A stretch of 64,000 bases of DNA from Stenopsyche tienmushanensis. Lineage: Eukaryota; Arthropoda; Insecta; Trichoptera; Stenopsychidae. The translations under genes and the position numbers were made by a program. The stretch is taken from positions 1,054,001 through 1,118,000 of the forward strand of contig WACJ01000043.1 of assembly GCA_008973525.1 (NCBI GenBank), written 5' to 3'. The notes under the pieces are model-generated. The model searched no databases. It was not told the origin of the DNA and saw only the letters and a list, made by a program, of their open reading frames with translations. Shown in pieces: positions 24,178 to 34,676 of this stretch (positions are counted from its first letter, which is position 1; every line of letters begins with the position of its first letter).

Positions 24178-25165
24178 CTTTATTCAGAAATTTAAAATAT
24201 GACAAGGTAAAATGGTGTATCAATATACACAATTACAGCTTAATTTAAGCTTAATTTTATTATGAAAACGCTTAAGATTAGTATATGGAAATGTGTAAAA
24301 ATCAGTTTTTATGGCTTTGTTTTGTACGATTTGGACTTTATAGTAGTTAGTGGTGCATATATTGATCCAGACGGGAGCGGCATATGTGAGTGTAGGTCGA
24401 ATCAGCGTTTTGTATAATAAAAATTTGTTAGAGGCCGAAAGAGCACTGCGTCGACGAAAAATGGAATGCAGCGCCCCCATAGCTGCGGACTCGAGCCACC
24501 GATACCTGTGCTCCCCACTTCAGTCCTCTGTCCAAAGTCACCCCCAAATATTTCACTTGGGGCTTCCATTCGATGGAGCTGGACCCGACAATTATTGGAT
24601 CAATATGAAGATTTTTCCGTTTTACAGAGAACAGGATAGCTTCGATTTTCTCTTTGTTTAGTTTGAGTTTCCAACGATTGAAATATTTGAGTGCAGCTTT
24701 TAGCGATTGTTGGAGATTTCCGATTATTAGCTTGTTACTCCGAGAGCTGGTATAATATGCCGTGTCGTCGCTGTAGAATGCTACGTTTGATGGGCTAAAA
24801 TACTGCCCTGAGGAACTCCCGCTGAAACAGACTGGGGAGTTGACGTTGCCCTGTTTAAGATTACCGAAAATGATCTATTGCTTGGATAGAATTGGATCAT
24901 TTTAATAAGATAAATAGGAAAATTAAGGGATATCATTTTATGGATCAGACCGCGGTGCCAGACAGTATCGAATGCCTTTTCGATGTCGAGTAGTACCATA
25001 CCGGTACTTCTATTCATGTTAAAGTTTCTAGTAATGTGTTCGTCAGTCTGGTTACCTGATGTAGAGTGATTACTACGAAAACCGAATTGCTCATTATTAA
25101 CAACATTTATACTAAGTTCATCCAGTCTATTTAGAATACGTTTTTCAAATATTTCATAAATATGT
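24178..25165 (-). mobile_element. Jockey-clade non-LTR retrotransposon fragment (reverse transcriptase 3' part)
   Basis: On the minus strand, in broken frames, the order of a jockey-type reverse transcriptase is visible. It begins with IYEIFEKRILNRLDEL (about 25160-25110) and EQFGFRSNHST, followed by motif A, LLDIEKAFDTVWH (about 24990-24950). Then come VSAGVPQGSIL (about 24830-24797), motif C as FYSDD (24778-24764) instead of the usual YADD, KYLGVTLDRGLKWG (about 24560-24510) and RPTLTYAAPVW (about 24390-24355). About 20-25 residues normally between GVPQGS and motif C are missing, and frames change there and near 24480. The 3' end passes into AATAAAGATTTATAAATAAATAAT at about 24190-24160, a typical AT-rich tail. 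No 5' part is present and a target duplication was not resolved. Confidence 0.88.
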
Positions 25166-25283
25166 ATGCTGATATCGATATCGTGTAAAATATACTATAA
25201 TATTGTAATTATAAAATAAATATGTATTTTGCCTTTATTTATATGAATTTTTATAAACTTTTTTAATGCGATTTTTTGGTATA

Positions 25284-25360
25284 TTCTATCACATCGATTT
25301 GAAGTTATGCGATTTTCAAAAATGATGGAACTTATCCCTCAGTTTACGATGAAGTTCGAA
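25284..25360 (+). repeat. Repeat shared with 23826-23900, right copy
   Basis: Contains TTGAAGTTATGCGATTTTC, then AAAAATGATGGAACTTATCC, the counterpart of the left copy about 1.46 kb upstream. Together they bracket the retrotransposon fragment. Confidence 0.6.
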
Positions 25361-28300
25361 TCTTTTTTTATGCGGCTCCCTATGGAAGGTATCCATCGCA
25401 TAAAAGCAGAACCATGTGTAATCAAAACCAATTTCTGCATAAAGCGATTTTTTATCGTCAACTGAATTCTTGATCCTACTAATGTTCTGATTTCATCAAC
25501 AACTAGATCATGCAATTATTCTTCATTTATAAAGTAAGATTTGTTTAATTTTAGTGCTTTAACATTTAGAATAACTCAGTTTTCTATTTGCACTAAAGAT
25601 ATTATTTTTTTGATTACGTGATTATCTTCACATAATCCAAAAATTAAATATTTATCAAGCCGCTGGTATAATAAGCAAGTTTTTGCCCATAAATCCAGTA
25701 TTCAGTTATAATGTGATATCAACATTTGTTTTAAAAATTTAATAGAACGCAGCGGCAAATCGTATTATAATTTTTGATCCAATGTCGTGCATAGTATTTA
25801 TTTACAATTTTCGCTCTTTGCAAATACTATATATTATAACCAACATGCATATGCTTGATTTTTTTCAACTTCTCGTCTTGCAAGCGACGAATGAATTCGA
25901 AATTTCAAAGGCGACTACCTGTGGCCGCTGATGTCAGGGCGAAGAACATAAATAATAACCAACTATCCTTTCTTGTGTCAAGTTGGCTAATTACTTGTTG
26001 CAAAATATGTCTGTCCGTATGTCATGTTTATCGCCGTTGTTAATGGCTACCCGAGAAGAGACGCTTCTTCCTTCGCCCACAATAGCCTCCGCGCATTTAA
26101 TTCTATGATTGACACATTCTTAATCAATCGATCGAAGATCGATCATGCGAAAGCCTTGTTAAGATTACCAATCGAATCGTTATTGTGATCGCAGTGAAGG
26201 ATCGCTGTGAACAATAACGTTGAATTTTTGGCCGGCGATATGTAGGCGTTCGGATGGATATCGTTTAGGAGCGCTTACAAAAATTATGGAATGCACGAAT
26301 ACGATCGGGATGCCGGGAGATTCGTCTCGCGATTGTCATATAAATAATAATTAATTAAAAAAATAATGAATGCGGCGCTGAACTTTAATATTTAACACCG
26401 GGGCATTGGGATAATAAATCACGTTTTTCTATGACGTGTGCAGTTTGCTATTGAAGGAATAAAATTAAATAAGAGAAATCTCACTCTCTGGTCCGATATT
26501 ATAGATGCTGTGTTGGATTCAAACGTTTTGTTGTTCAAATATCTAACAAGGATAGCCGGTGCTCAACCTCTCTCGCAGCGGGGGTGCCACTGGGGCGGTA
26601 CGCGTATTTTTACTATATATTATTATACATATGTATATAGTTACATTTAAATAGCATAAACTGATGAGAAATTATAAAATACTGGTTAGCTTAACATAAA
26701 AATATTTAAAGTAAGCTTTTGTGTCGATTAAAAATATTTTTTTTGATCCCTTTCTAATATATGATCAATTAAAAGGCTAACTATAAATATTCAATGAAAC
26801 ATTTTAATCTGAAGATTAGATATTATATTGATTTATTGACTTTATCATGGAGTATTTATTATCGAATGAATTGTATTTAAATCGTATATATTCGTAATGG
26901 AATGATTTGCGGCGCCGCTGGTCCCGAAATGCGTTTCACACACTCTCTGCAACATTAGATGGGTGGACAGGAAAAATAAAAAAAACATCCCCCTCTTTGA
27001 TTCCCAGTTAACTTTAACACATTATCTCATCAGGGACAAAGACGCCCATTGTGTCCTAAGAAACTTAAATTTCTCGTTGCCTTTTCAGTCAAATATTTGT
27101 TGCCTCACACAAAATTCCAACATGGGACCCGAAAGCCCAAAAATAGGAACGTAATTTTTACATGCACCTTTTATCTAGATTTTAGATATGGTATTTTTCT
27201 CACCGCGCGTCCTCAAAAATAACAGTGCCGACCTTTAAATCAGACTTCCATCATCGGGGATCAGATAAATACTGAGTCAACATCCGATTGAGCGACCATT
27301 CCGATTAAATCGCCCGATAATCGATAATTTACGCAAGTTATAATGCCGATATTTCAGCAAATAAACGATATTATACCTGAAATTTACCACATGCAGGTAT
27401 GAAAACATAAACAGCGAATTTCATACATAAAAAGATGACTTGAATTCCACGCAACCGTATGTAAAATATTGATCGTTCATTTTATTTCATGCATAAAATT
27501 ACTTAATTCTTGATTCAAAAACTATCTTGAAAACAATGAAATAATTAAGCATGTCATAATAAATTATTATGAGTTTATCTTAGATAAATCGAAGGCTTTA
27601 TCAGCATATAAAAGTGTGCCAAATTAAATTATGAACGTCACACTAATAGTATTAATATATTCTAAAACAGCAATAGACGGCTATAACTGCATTAAAATTG
27701 TAGATTTATGAATCATTTAAGAAATCAAGGTTTTTGCGATAATATTAACATATTGTAGCATCGTGGAGAAACTTTTATTATTATTTTTATGCGGAAAAAT
27801 CAAGTATTATTAACAATAATTTTAATTTTTCTAAGTTGTAAAAAAATAGTCTAAATTCATTGCAATAAGTTTTATCAACTATTATACTTATTTTCTATTA
27901 AATATCGACGTACCCTTTCACTTCCACAAATATTTCAGATTTTCACTAATACCAATCAATTATTTGATAAAATACTCTCACAGCGTTTTTATTCACACAA
28001 GCGATATATTTCATTATCAAATATAAGTAAATAAGATAAATAAAATACTTTATAGTTAAATACAGAGTTTACCAGATCAAGGGTTGCCAGCATCTCTTCA
28101 TCGTAATCTCCGCTGATATAATGTAAGTAAACCATATTTTTTATAATCTGCATAATTCATATTTTTTACAAATCTTATTGTTGACATTCGCAATGTAATA
28201 CAAATATAAAAGTGTGCTTTATATTTGGATGATAAATCAAAACACCTACCAATGTCAGCTCAAAATGAATAGCAACGTCTTTGGAAAGTTATCCTTATGG

Positions 28301-29969
28301 ATTGATAATAATGCTATTTATGATGTCCGTCAGCAATCTAAATATTAATAACCATATTCGATTGAAAGGCTGTTTAGCAATAATTTGGAGCGACGAATGA
28401 TCATGCGAATACATGAACCTTTCAAAGCCAAATGCCGAAACATAGACCATCATTAAAGGCAATGACAATTTAATGGATTTCATAAATAAGTGATTGCGAT
28501 TTTCGAAGTCCTCAGTAAATGTAAAATCAGGCACATGGATCAAATCTTGTAAATTCAAACAACGTCGGATATATATAAGTGATAGTTAAGGTTTTGAAAC
28601 CCAAAACCGGACTGTTAAAGCTGATAGAATGAAATTGAGATAAATCAAAGTAAACGTCACCACCCACACAAGTAGTATATAGCAGGATTAGAACCTTAGA
28701 GATATGGATTTAAGGATAAAGATCATGGGAGGGGCATTTCATTCATAAATGCATCTATTTGTCGAAGAACTTGAATTAATTTGACTTACGAATACTTGTT
28801 TTAAGATTCAACGATATTAGCTAATCGAAGGGTTGCTTATTTTTCAAGTTTGTTAATTATACTTAGATATTGGTCGAAGTCTCATCGTGCTAAATGTTGT
28901 GCATGGAAGTGATTTTGTAACGTATGTACATATGTTCTGTATATCACACCAAGTTAAGTGGTCAAATAGCTTAAGAATAGAATTAAGTGTTGAAAGATTA
29001 GTTAAACATTAATTGGCGCCAATATTAATTTCGGATCATCGGCGGCAATTCAAAGTCATCAAAGTCAATAAAACGGTCCTCAGCTCAAGCCTAGTTCTCT
29101 AAATGGACTCGATGATCGGACACGAGGAACTTCATAAAACTATTCTCGTCCGTAAAATATACGATGCAGCATTACAAAGGATCTGCCAGCAGAAGTGACG
29201 GATCAATTATATGACCATCAATTACTCCTCAGTAGGGCACCGACCAGCTCAGCATCCATTCAACAAATCTCCCGTCACAACTTGTCATTCCCTTTTTTGA
29301 ATAATGATCATTTGAATCCGTAATAGATCGGCAGCTCACTCGATCGCAGGTTCATCGTCCCCGAGACGTGATGATACTTTTTTTTGACCAAGGTGATTCG
29401 GTCATTTGTATGGTGAACGATGATCATCGTGATTCAGGAGATGAATGATTTATTTAGCGCTTACCGTTACGGATGTAACATGACTGGACACAATTATGCA
29501 CTATTTTTTATTGGATAATTTAATCAACGGGGTGATATGATGGTTTAATTAATGGGGATCTGAATTATGAAAATGGAGACTACTGGTTTTTGACATTGCG
29601 AAAAGATAAGATTATGATAATGCAGCGACGAAAAAAATTGTTATATGCCATTTTGAATTTACATATGTTTGGCATGGATTTTCAAGAAAAATATTTGTAT
29701 AATATGCGGAAAAAATTATAGGATTATGTTGTAAGACTCGTGTCAGATAAATCAATCTTTCGTGCAAAAATAAACGCCACTCTGACATTTAAAAAAAAAA
29801 CTTACGCTGCATCATTTTGAGCATCGCCGTTCGAGCAATTGGTCCCGCACGGATAAGATGCTAATTTGATTGATGAATATCAGAATTGGAATAGTGAAAT
29901 GGATGCTTCTTCATTAACAGTGGTCCATCATCCGTGTGAAAAGCAATAAGAAAATTAAGCATATGATTG
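25361..29969. other. Intergenic DNA, no gene seen
   Basis: About 4.6 kb, mostly AT-rich, with CpG-richer patches near 26040-26330, 27180-27330 and 29030-29200. A 12-bp palindrome, ATTGGCGCCAAT, lies at 29012-29023. Open frames up to 87 codons show no recognisable motif. These patches may be conserved regulatory DNA, but I see no direct proof. Confidence 0.5.
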
Positions 29970-30191
29970 TCACACGCTATAAATTACGAGTCGATTATCT
30001 TGAAGAGGTCTTCCTGCAGCTCGAACCGTTTCGGGATCTGTCTGGCTGAGGTCGCGGCATTCGAGGAATTTCTCGAGATAGGGCTCAAGATCTTTTTCTA
30101 AGCGAGACCTTGAAGAATGGGGATTTTTGTTTTGAAGGGGGAAGATTAACGCCCTACATTGAAAGCACGTTTCGTCTTTCAAATTAAACAA
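29970..30191 (-). CDS. Candidate small open frame or exon, unrecognised
   Basis: A 73-codon minus-strand frame with start ATG at 30191 and stop at 29970-29972. It has protein-like content, with a C-x2-C pair near the start and an acidic, helix-prone middle (LEKDLEPYLEKFLECRD). Base composition rises above the flanks over 30000-30140. I recognise no family. A second frame on the same strand also reads through with plausible residues (RFELQEDLFKIID), so the signal may reflect a conserved non-coding element. It lies just left of the piggyBac element. Low confidence. Confidence 0.2.
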   Translation of the reverse strand: MFNLKDETCFQCRALIFPLQNKNPHSSRSRLEKDLEPYLEKFLECRDLSQTDPETVRAAGRPLQDNRLVIYSV

Positions 30192-30409
30192 ATCGGGACA
30201 TATGTTTTAGGCAGAGGTACTGAACGTGTTATCTAAGAGCGGACGAAACAATTTTACGACGGTGATTAAAACGATTGATTGCCATTTACTACCAGAAAGA
30301 AATATTTTGAATGCACTCTTTGACAGTCGACGTAGTTTCAACGCTTCACTATATTTCTAAATAAATTTATTATCGAATCATAGAAAGCTATGGGTCATTA
30401 ACCCATTAC

Positions 30410-30481
30410 GGTCCGGTCACGCGTTTTCGCGTGTTTCGCGCTGCAGTTCTGTGGGTCCGTTCACGCGTTTTCGCGTGTTTT
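30410..30481 (+). repeat. Subterminal direct repeats with internal palindrome in piggyBac left end
   Basis: Two units, about 30410-30436 and 30453-30481, share GGTCCG-TCACGCGTTTTCGCGTGTTT. Each holds the perfect hairpin ACGCGTTTTCGCGT (30419-30432 and 30463-30476, 44 bases apart). CpG-dense blocks like this are exceptional in the surrounding AT-rich DNA. At the right end a shorter palindrome, GCGAAATTCGC (34614-34624), sits at a similar distance from the terminus. Position and symmetry suggest transposase-binding sites; this is inference. Confidence 0.75.
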
Positions 30482-31003
30482 GTTATATGAACTTTTGACG
30501 TACAAAAAAAAATATATCAACGCTATATTTTTTTCTAGTTTCGCCGAGAGATGGTCTTATATATATTTAAGACTTGACTAAAAAATTTAAATTATAAAAA
30601 AAAAAAATTTTTCACTGTGAAATTTAAGGACTAAACATGTGATCTTCCATATTTGCTCCAATGGTTAGTATGACAGCACAGGCCCCTTGTTGCATTTTTT
30701 TCGTACGTTCGTATTATAAGATCTAACGACCAATTTATCATTTTAGTTTTCTACCAGAACCAGGGGTTATCAACCATTCACGAACCCACAATATTTTTAT
30801 AATAGATTATTTATTTTTTAACGTGTATTGTAATGTGTGATGCAGATCAATAAATGCAAATACCACATAATACACTGTGAAACTGTGTGCAAAATAGTTG
30901 CAAATTACAAGAATGCTTACGAAAAAACTAGAGGGCCTGTAAATTGCAGTGGCAAACTGGAAGAAAATGAAAACAATTTAATTTTTTTCTTAAATTATTA
31001 TGT

Positions 31004-31249
31004 ATACCCCCATATGACCATTGTGTATCATCCCTGAAAAAAATCTGTTACATCGCTAAATGCACATGTGTTTTGCAATCCTAACGATTGTTAAAACAAA
31101 CATATGTTTTACATTCCAGACCGATTGATGCAGTGCATACCCTCAGATCACCATTGTGTGTCATTTCTGAGAAAATCTGAGTGGTTTGCAGCCCGGACAT
31201 TTTATGAAAAAAATATATATTTTACATTCCAGATCGAATTGTGCAGTTT
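31004..31249 (+). repeat. Tandem duplication in the 5' region of the piggyBac element
   Basis: Unit 1 (31004-31136) and unit 2 (31137-31249) follow the same order: ATACCC, then ACCATTGTGT-TCAT, then TTTTACATTCCAGA-CGA ending in TGCAG. Unit 2 lacks about 20 bases. It lies about 250 bases before the transposase start, where the promoter and 5' UTR are expected. Confidence 0.7.
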
Positions 31250-31500
31250 AGTTCTTCGCTAACTGTCGTTTTTAACGTTTACGTAGAATCGCTCGCTATA
31301 TTCGTGTTTTCATATTTTTTTGTGTTTTTGAACTATAAAACAATATTACTTTACTTTTTATGTTTTTCGTTGAGATATTTTTGGGTTTTTCGTTGAGAAC
31401 AGTTTCGTGTGTTTCGTAAAATAATTGTGATATTCATATGCATATTTGGTTTTTTTGATTTTGTGTTTTGGTAAATTTTTATTTTATATCATCCTAAATA

Positions 31501-33181
31501 TGGATAAGAGAGAAGAGAATACTTTTGCAGAGAAACAATTTGAAGATTGTTTATCCGATGTTCCGAGTGATGTAGAAAGTGAAAGTGAAACAGACACAGG
31601 TTCATCTATCGGGAATAGTCAACCATGGATAATGCATCTTGCTTCGTCTGAAGAAGATTCTGACGAGGACGATATTCTATTGGATTGGAGCGACTATGAT
31701 CCACCGAGATCTAATAACAATTTTGAGGGGAGTCCAGGTGTTAAAGTCTTTCCTCAAAATTTTGACGATGTGGGCGAAGTAGCGTCGCTATATATTGGAG
31801 ATAATCTATTTGCAAAACTCTCGGAGAAAACAAATAAATATCGGGAGAGAAATGCTCACAAGTACAAAAATGTAGACCATACAGCGAAATGGACCGATGT
31901 CACAGCTAAAAAAATGTTTTGCTCTGATAATAATTATGGGGCTTGTAAGAAAATGGAGCATAAATGCTTATTGGTCTACATGTCGTTTAATTGAAACAAA
32001 AATTTTTGGAGAAACTATGAGCAGAAATAGGTTTAAACAAATCCTATCATTTTTACATTTCTCGGACAACGACAATGTGCCAGAAGGTGCAAATAGACTT
32101 ATAAAAATACAAGACGTGCTAGACTACTTCTTGAAAAAATTCAATGAAGTGTATAAACCTAAGCAAAATTTGTCGTTGGATGAAGGGATGATTCCCTGGA
32201 GGGGCGCGCTACGTTTTGCTGTATATAATCCGTCAAAAATTATCAAATACGGTATTTTAAATAGAATGTTGTGCGAATCAACTACCGGATATATTTGCAA
32301 TTTCAAATTATATACTGGAGCGGGTACAAATCTAGCAACAACAATTATTAATGTTTGTGAAGATTATTTAAATAAATGGCATCACATATATGCAGATAAT
32401 TTTTATAATAGTGTGCAACTAGCTGAAAATTTATTTTCCAGAAAAACCAGAATATGTGGAACAATTAGAAAAAATCGAGGTGTCCCGGACGACATAAAAA
32501 ATGTAATCTTAGGAATTTTAGAAACAAAATACAAAAGAAAAGGAGAAGTCCTCGTAGAAGCCTGAAAAACAAATAAAAAGAGAATAGTGCGTATGATTTC
32601 GACCATTCACAATAGCTCAATGGTAGAGACAGGTAAAATAGACTGGAAGACAAATTTGCCAAGTCCGAAAGCTCGGATCCATTGTAGACTATAACAATTA
32701 CATGAACGGGGTAGATCTGGCGGATCAGTATCTTTCATATTATCCATTGGTCCACAAAACCAAAAAATGGCCAAAAAAGGTATTTTTTTATCTACTGAAC
32801 TGTGCTCTATTTAATGCTTTCCGGGTGTTTCAAAATTTAAATCCGAGCAACAAAATGAAATTCAATGATTTTTTGTTAAATACAGCGGAAGCATGGCTAA
32901 CAGATTCCAATTCAAATGCCACCGATGAAAATATCAATATTCCTTCTACGAGTACACGGGCACCTCGGATTGATTCAGTAAATCGACTGTCTGGTAATTT
33001 AAAAAAACATAACGCTGTAAAAATTCCAATTGGGAATAATAAAATACAGCCGAGAAGATCTTGTCGTGTTTGTAAAAAACACAAAATTCGTAAAGAAAGG
33101 ACGTTCATGTGCAAAGATTGTCAGGTTCCACTGCATATAGGTGACTGTTTCAAAGATTATCACATAAAAAAAAAGTATTGA
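31501..33181 (+). pseudogene. Broken piggyBac transposase gene
   Basis: PiggyBac transposases cut at TTAA using three Asp residues. The gene starts at ATG 31501 (MDKREEN). The first part is an acidic N-terminal region, then a frameshift at the A7 run 31908-31914 leads to a second frame. That frame holds MSRNRFKQILSFLHFSDN (about 32018-32071), the first catalytic Asp in LSLDEGMIPWRG (about 32170-32205) and the second in IYADNFYNS (about 32386-32412). A TGA at 32563-32565 stands where Trp would fit, and another frame change lies at about 32660-32695. The third part (32702-33181) begins MNGVDLADQYLSYY with the third catalytic Asp and ends in a Cys/His-rich domain (CRVC, CKDC, H, C; about 33061-33150). 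Stop at 33179-33181. All domains are present, but two frameshifts and one stop make it inactive unless these are sequence errors. Confidence 0.9.
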
Positions 33182-33453
33182 TCGTATATGGTGTATAGAC
33201 AGTATATTGACTTATAAGTGATGCCATTTAGTGTAGTTATATATAAGTTATGTAGTGTAGTGTATAGATGCATAAAATTAGTGATATTGACTTTTTTGTA
33301 AATAGCTTTTGATGTGTGAACCAGTAAGAACTGTGTTAGCAATCGTAAAATATTTTGTTATATTTGATCTACTTCCTAAGTCCTGCATAATGGTGAGTGA
33401 TTTTTAAATAATTTCATTTAACGTCATTCAAAATGTTTAAGCACCAAATTAAA

Positions 33454-33781
33454 TGGTCCCAATTTAAATTTATTTTTGGTCAGAGTTTAAATCAACTTTT
33501 GGTCAGAATTTGAATCAACTATTGGTCAAAATAAAAATAACGGTCTAAATAAAATATTATACGGTCAGATTTTTATAAGCATTTTGGCTAAGTTGCGTTA
33601 GGGTTTTCATTTAAATTATGACCATTTTATATAAATTTTTTATTCTTAATTATGTAAATGTAATTATGTAAATTATTTATTCTGACCTCTGTATTCTAAA
33701 CGATACATTATGACCATTAAATATATATAAATTCAGACCAATGTAACATACATTTAGACCAATGTATTAAAAATTACGACC
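33454..33781. repeat. Fold-back array of GGTC-led repeats (direct left half, inverted right half)
   Basis: In the left half GGTC(A/C/T) motifs start at 33454, 33478, 33501, 33524, 33542 and 33563, with a decayed one at 33586, so the period is 18-24 bases (mostly 21-24). Each is followed by a (G)AATTTRAATYAAC-like tail. In the right half the reverse motif GACC occurs at 33620, 33684, 33712, 33736, 33757 and 33778, again 21-28 bases apart after 33684. The halves therefore form one large imperfect inverted repeat about 330 bases long. It lies between the transposase stop and the right end of the piggyBac element. It resembles fold-back elements with subrepeat arms; no coding capacity. Confidence 0.75.
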
Positions 33782-34676
33782 GATAGCAGCTAAACTTTTA
33801 GTCATTTACTGTTGCCCTCATAGATAAATGAAGCTCTCTCCCTAGCAAATTTTGTTTCGTGGAATAAGAGCGATATTGCCTTTTTTCTAACGACTCCAGT
33901 GTATAGAACATGTTTCACACAATTTGTTATTTTTTTTCTCTTCCAGATTTTTTTTAGAGCTGTGAAGTGTTCGAGGAATCTCTATTTTATCAGCGCCATT
34001 GTAATTTAAAATTATTTAAAAAAATGAAATTATGCACTTCACAAATGTAATAATTATAAATATTGCAATAAATAATAATAACACTTACTGACTTATTGCA
34101 CTATATACGAATTTCACTCTAGAAAATGTGAGAACCTAACCCCTACTATAAAAACAATTCTATATCTGAATGAAACTTATCCTATGGAAAATAAATATAT
34201 TTGAATAATATTTATGACAATACTTTATATAATAATTTATAAAATAAATGCGTACCACTGGAACCATATAACACATGTGCTTGTCAAATATGCGTGTCAA
34301 TGTCAAACTCGAGTGAGCATTAAACTATCCTTGTTTGTTTTTACCTTAGATTTTTTGTAACTGACTCGAAACATACACACAAGGAAACAGATTTAAGGAT
34401 ATCATCAAGTTTTCATAGTATTTATGTTATAAATGATCTTTTTTGTACTTTATCACGCTGGTACGCGCATCACATGTTGAAAACCACTGTTGCATTTATG
34501 TTTTACTATGTATCATATCCTTATAAAGATATTGAGAAAATTTTGTTTCAATCTGTTCACTGGTTTAAGAATTATGTCAATTTTACCAAGGAAGTATATT
34601 TTTTTCATTTTTTGCGAAATTCGCCCGGACTCCAGGTACTGTTTAATACAAAACTCTGCGGCCCGTAATGTGTTAA

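Larger units (their letters stand above)
30398..34676 (+). mobile_element. PiggyBac-like DNA transposon with TTAA sites, defective
   Basis: TTAA at 30398-30401 and 34673-34676 flank the element. The left end reads CCCATTACGGTCCG; the right end, read inward, CACATTACGGGCCG (12 of 14 the same). Between them, in plus orientation, are a 1.1-kb 5' region with subterminal and tandem repeats, a piggyBac transposase gene broken at several places (31501-33181), and a 3' region into which a fold-back repeat array (33454-33781) seems to have inserted. Total length is about 4.28 kb. Well-kept ends and few gene lesions suggest it is younger than the mariner relics. Confidence 0.9.

Noticed and set aside
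24350..24661. 103-codon plus-strand frame
   Set aside because: Antisense shadow of the jockey reverse transcriptase fragment.
32124..33114. Minus-strand frames of 60-94 codons over the piggyBac gene
   Set aside because: Shadows of the transposase coding sequence.
33454..33781. CRISPR-like spacing of the GGTC repeats
   Set aside because: Repeats are short and degenerate, have no unique spacers of constant length, switch orientation in the middle, and lie in an insect transposon; no cas genes.
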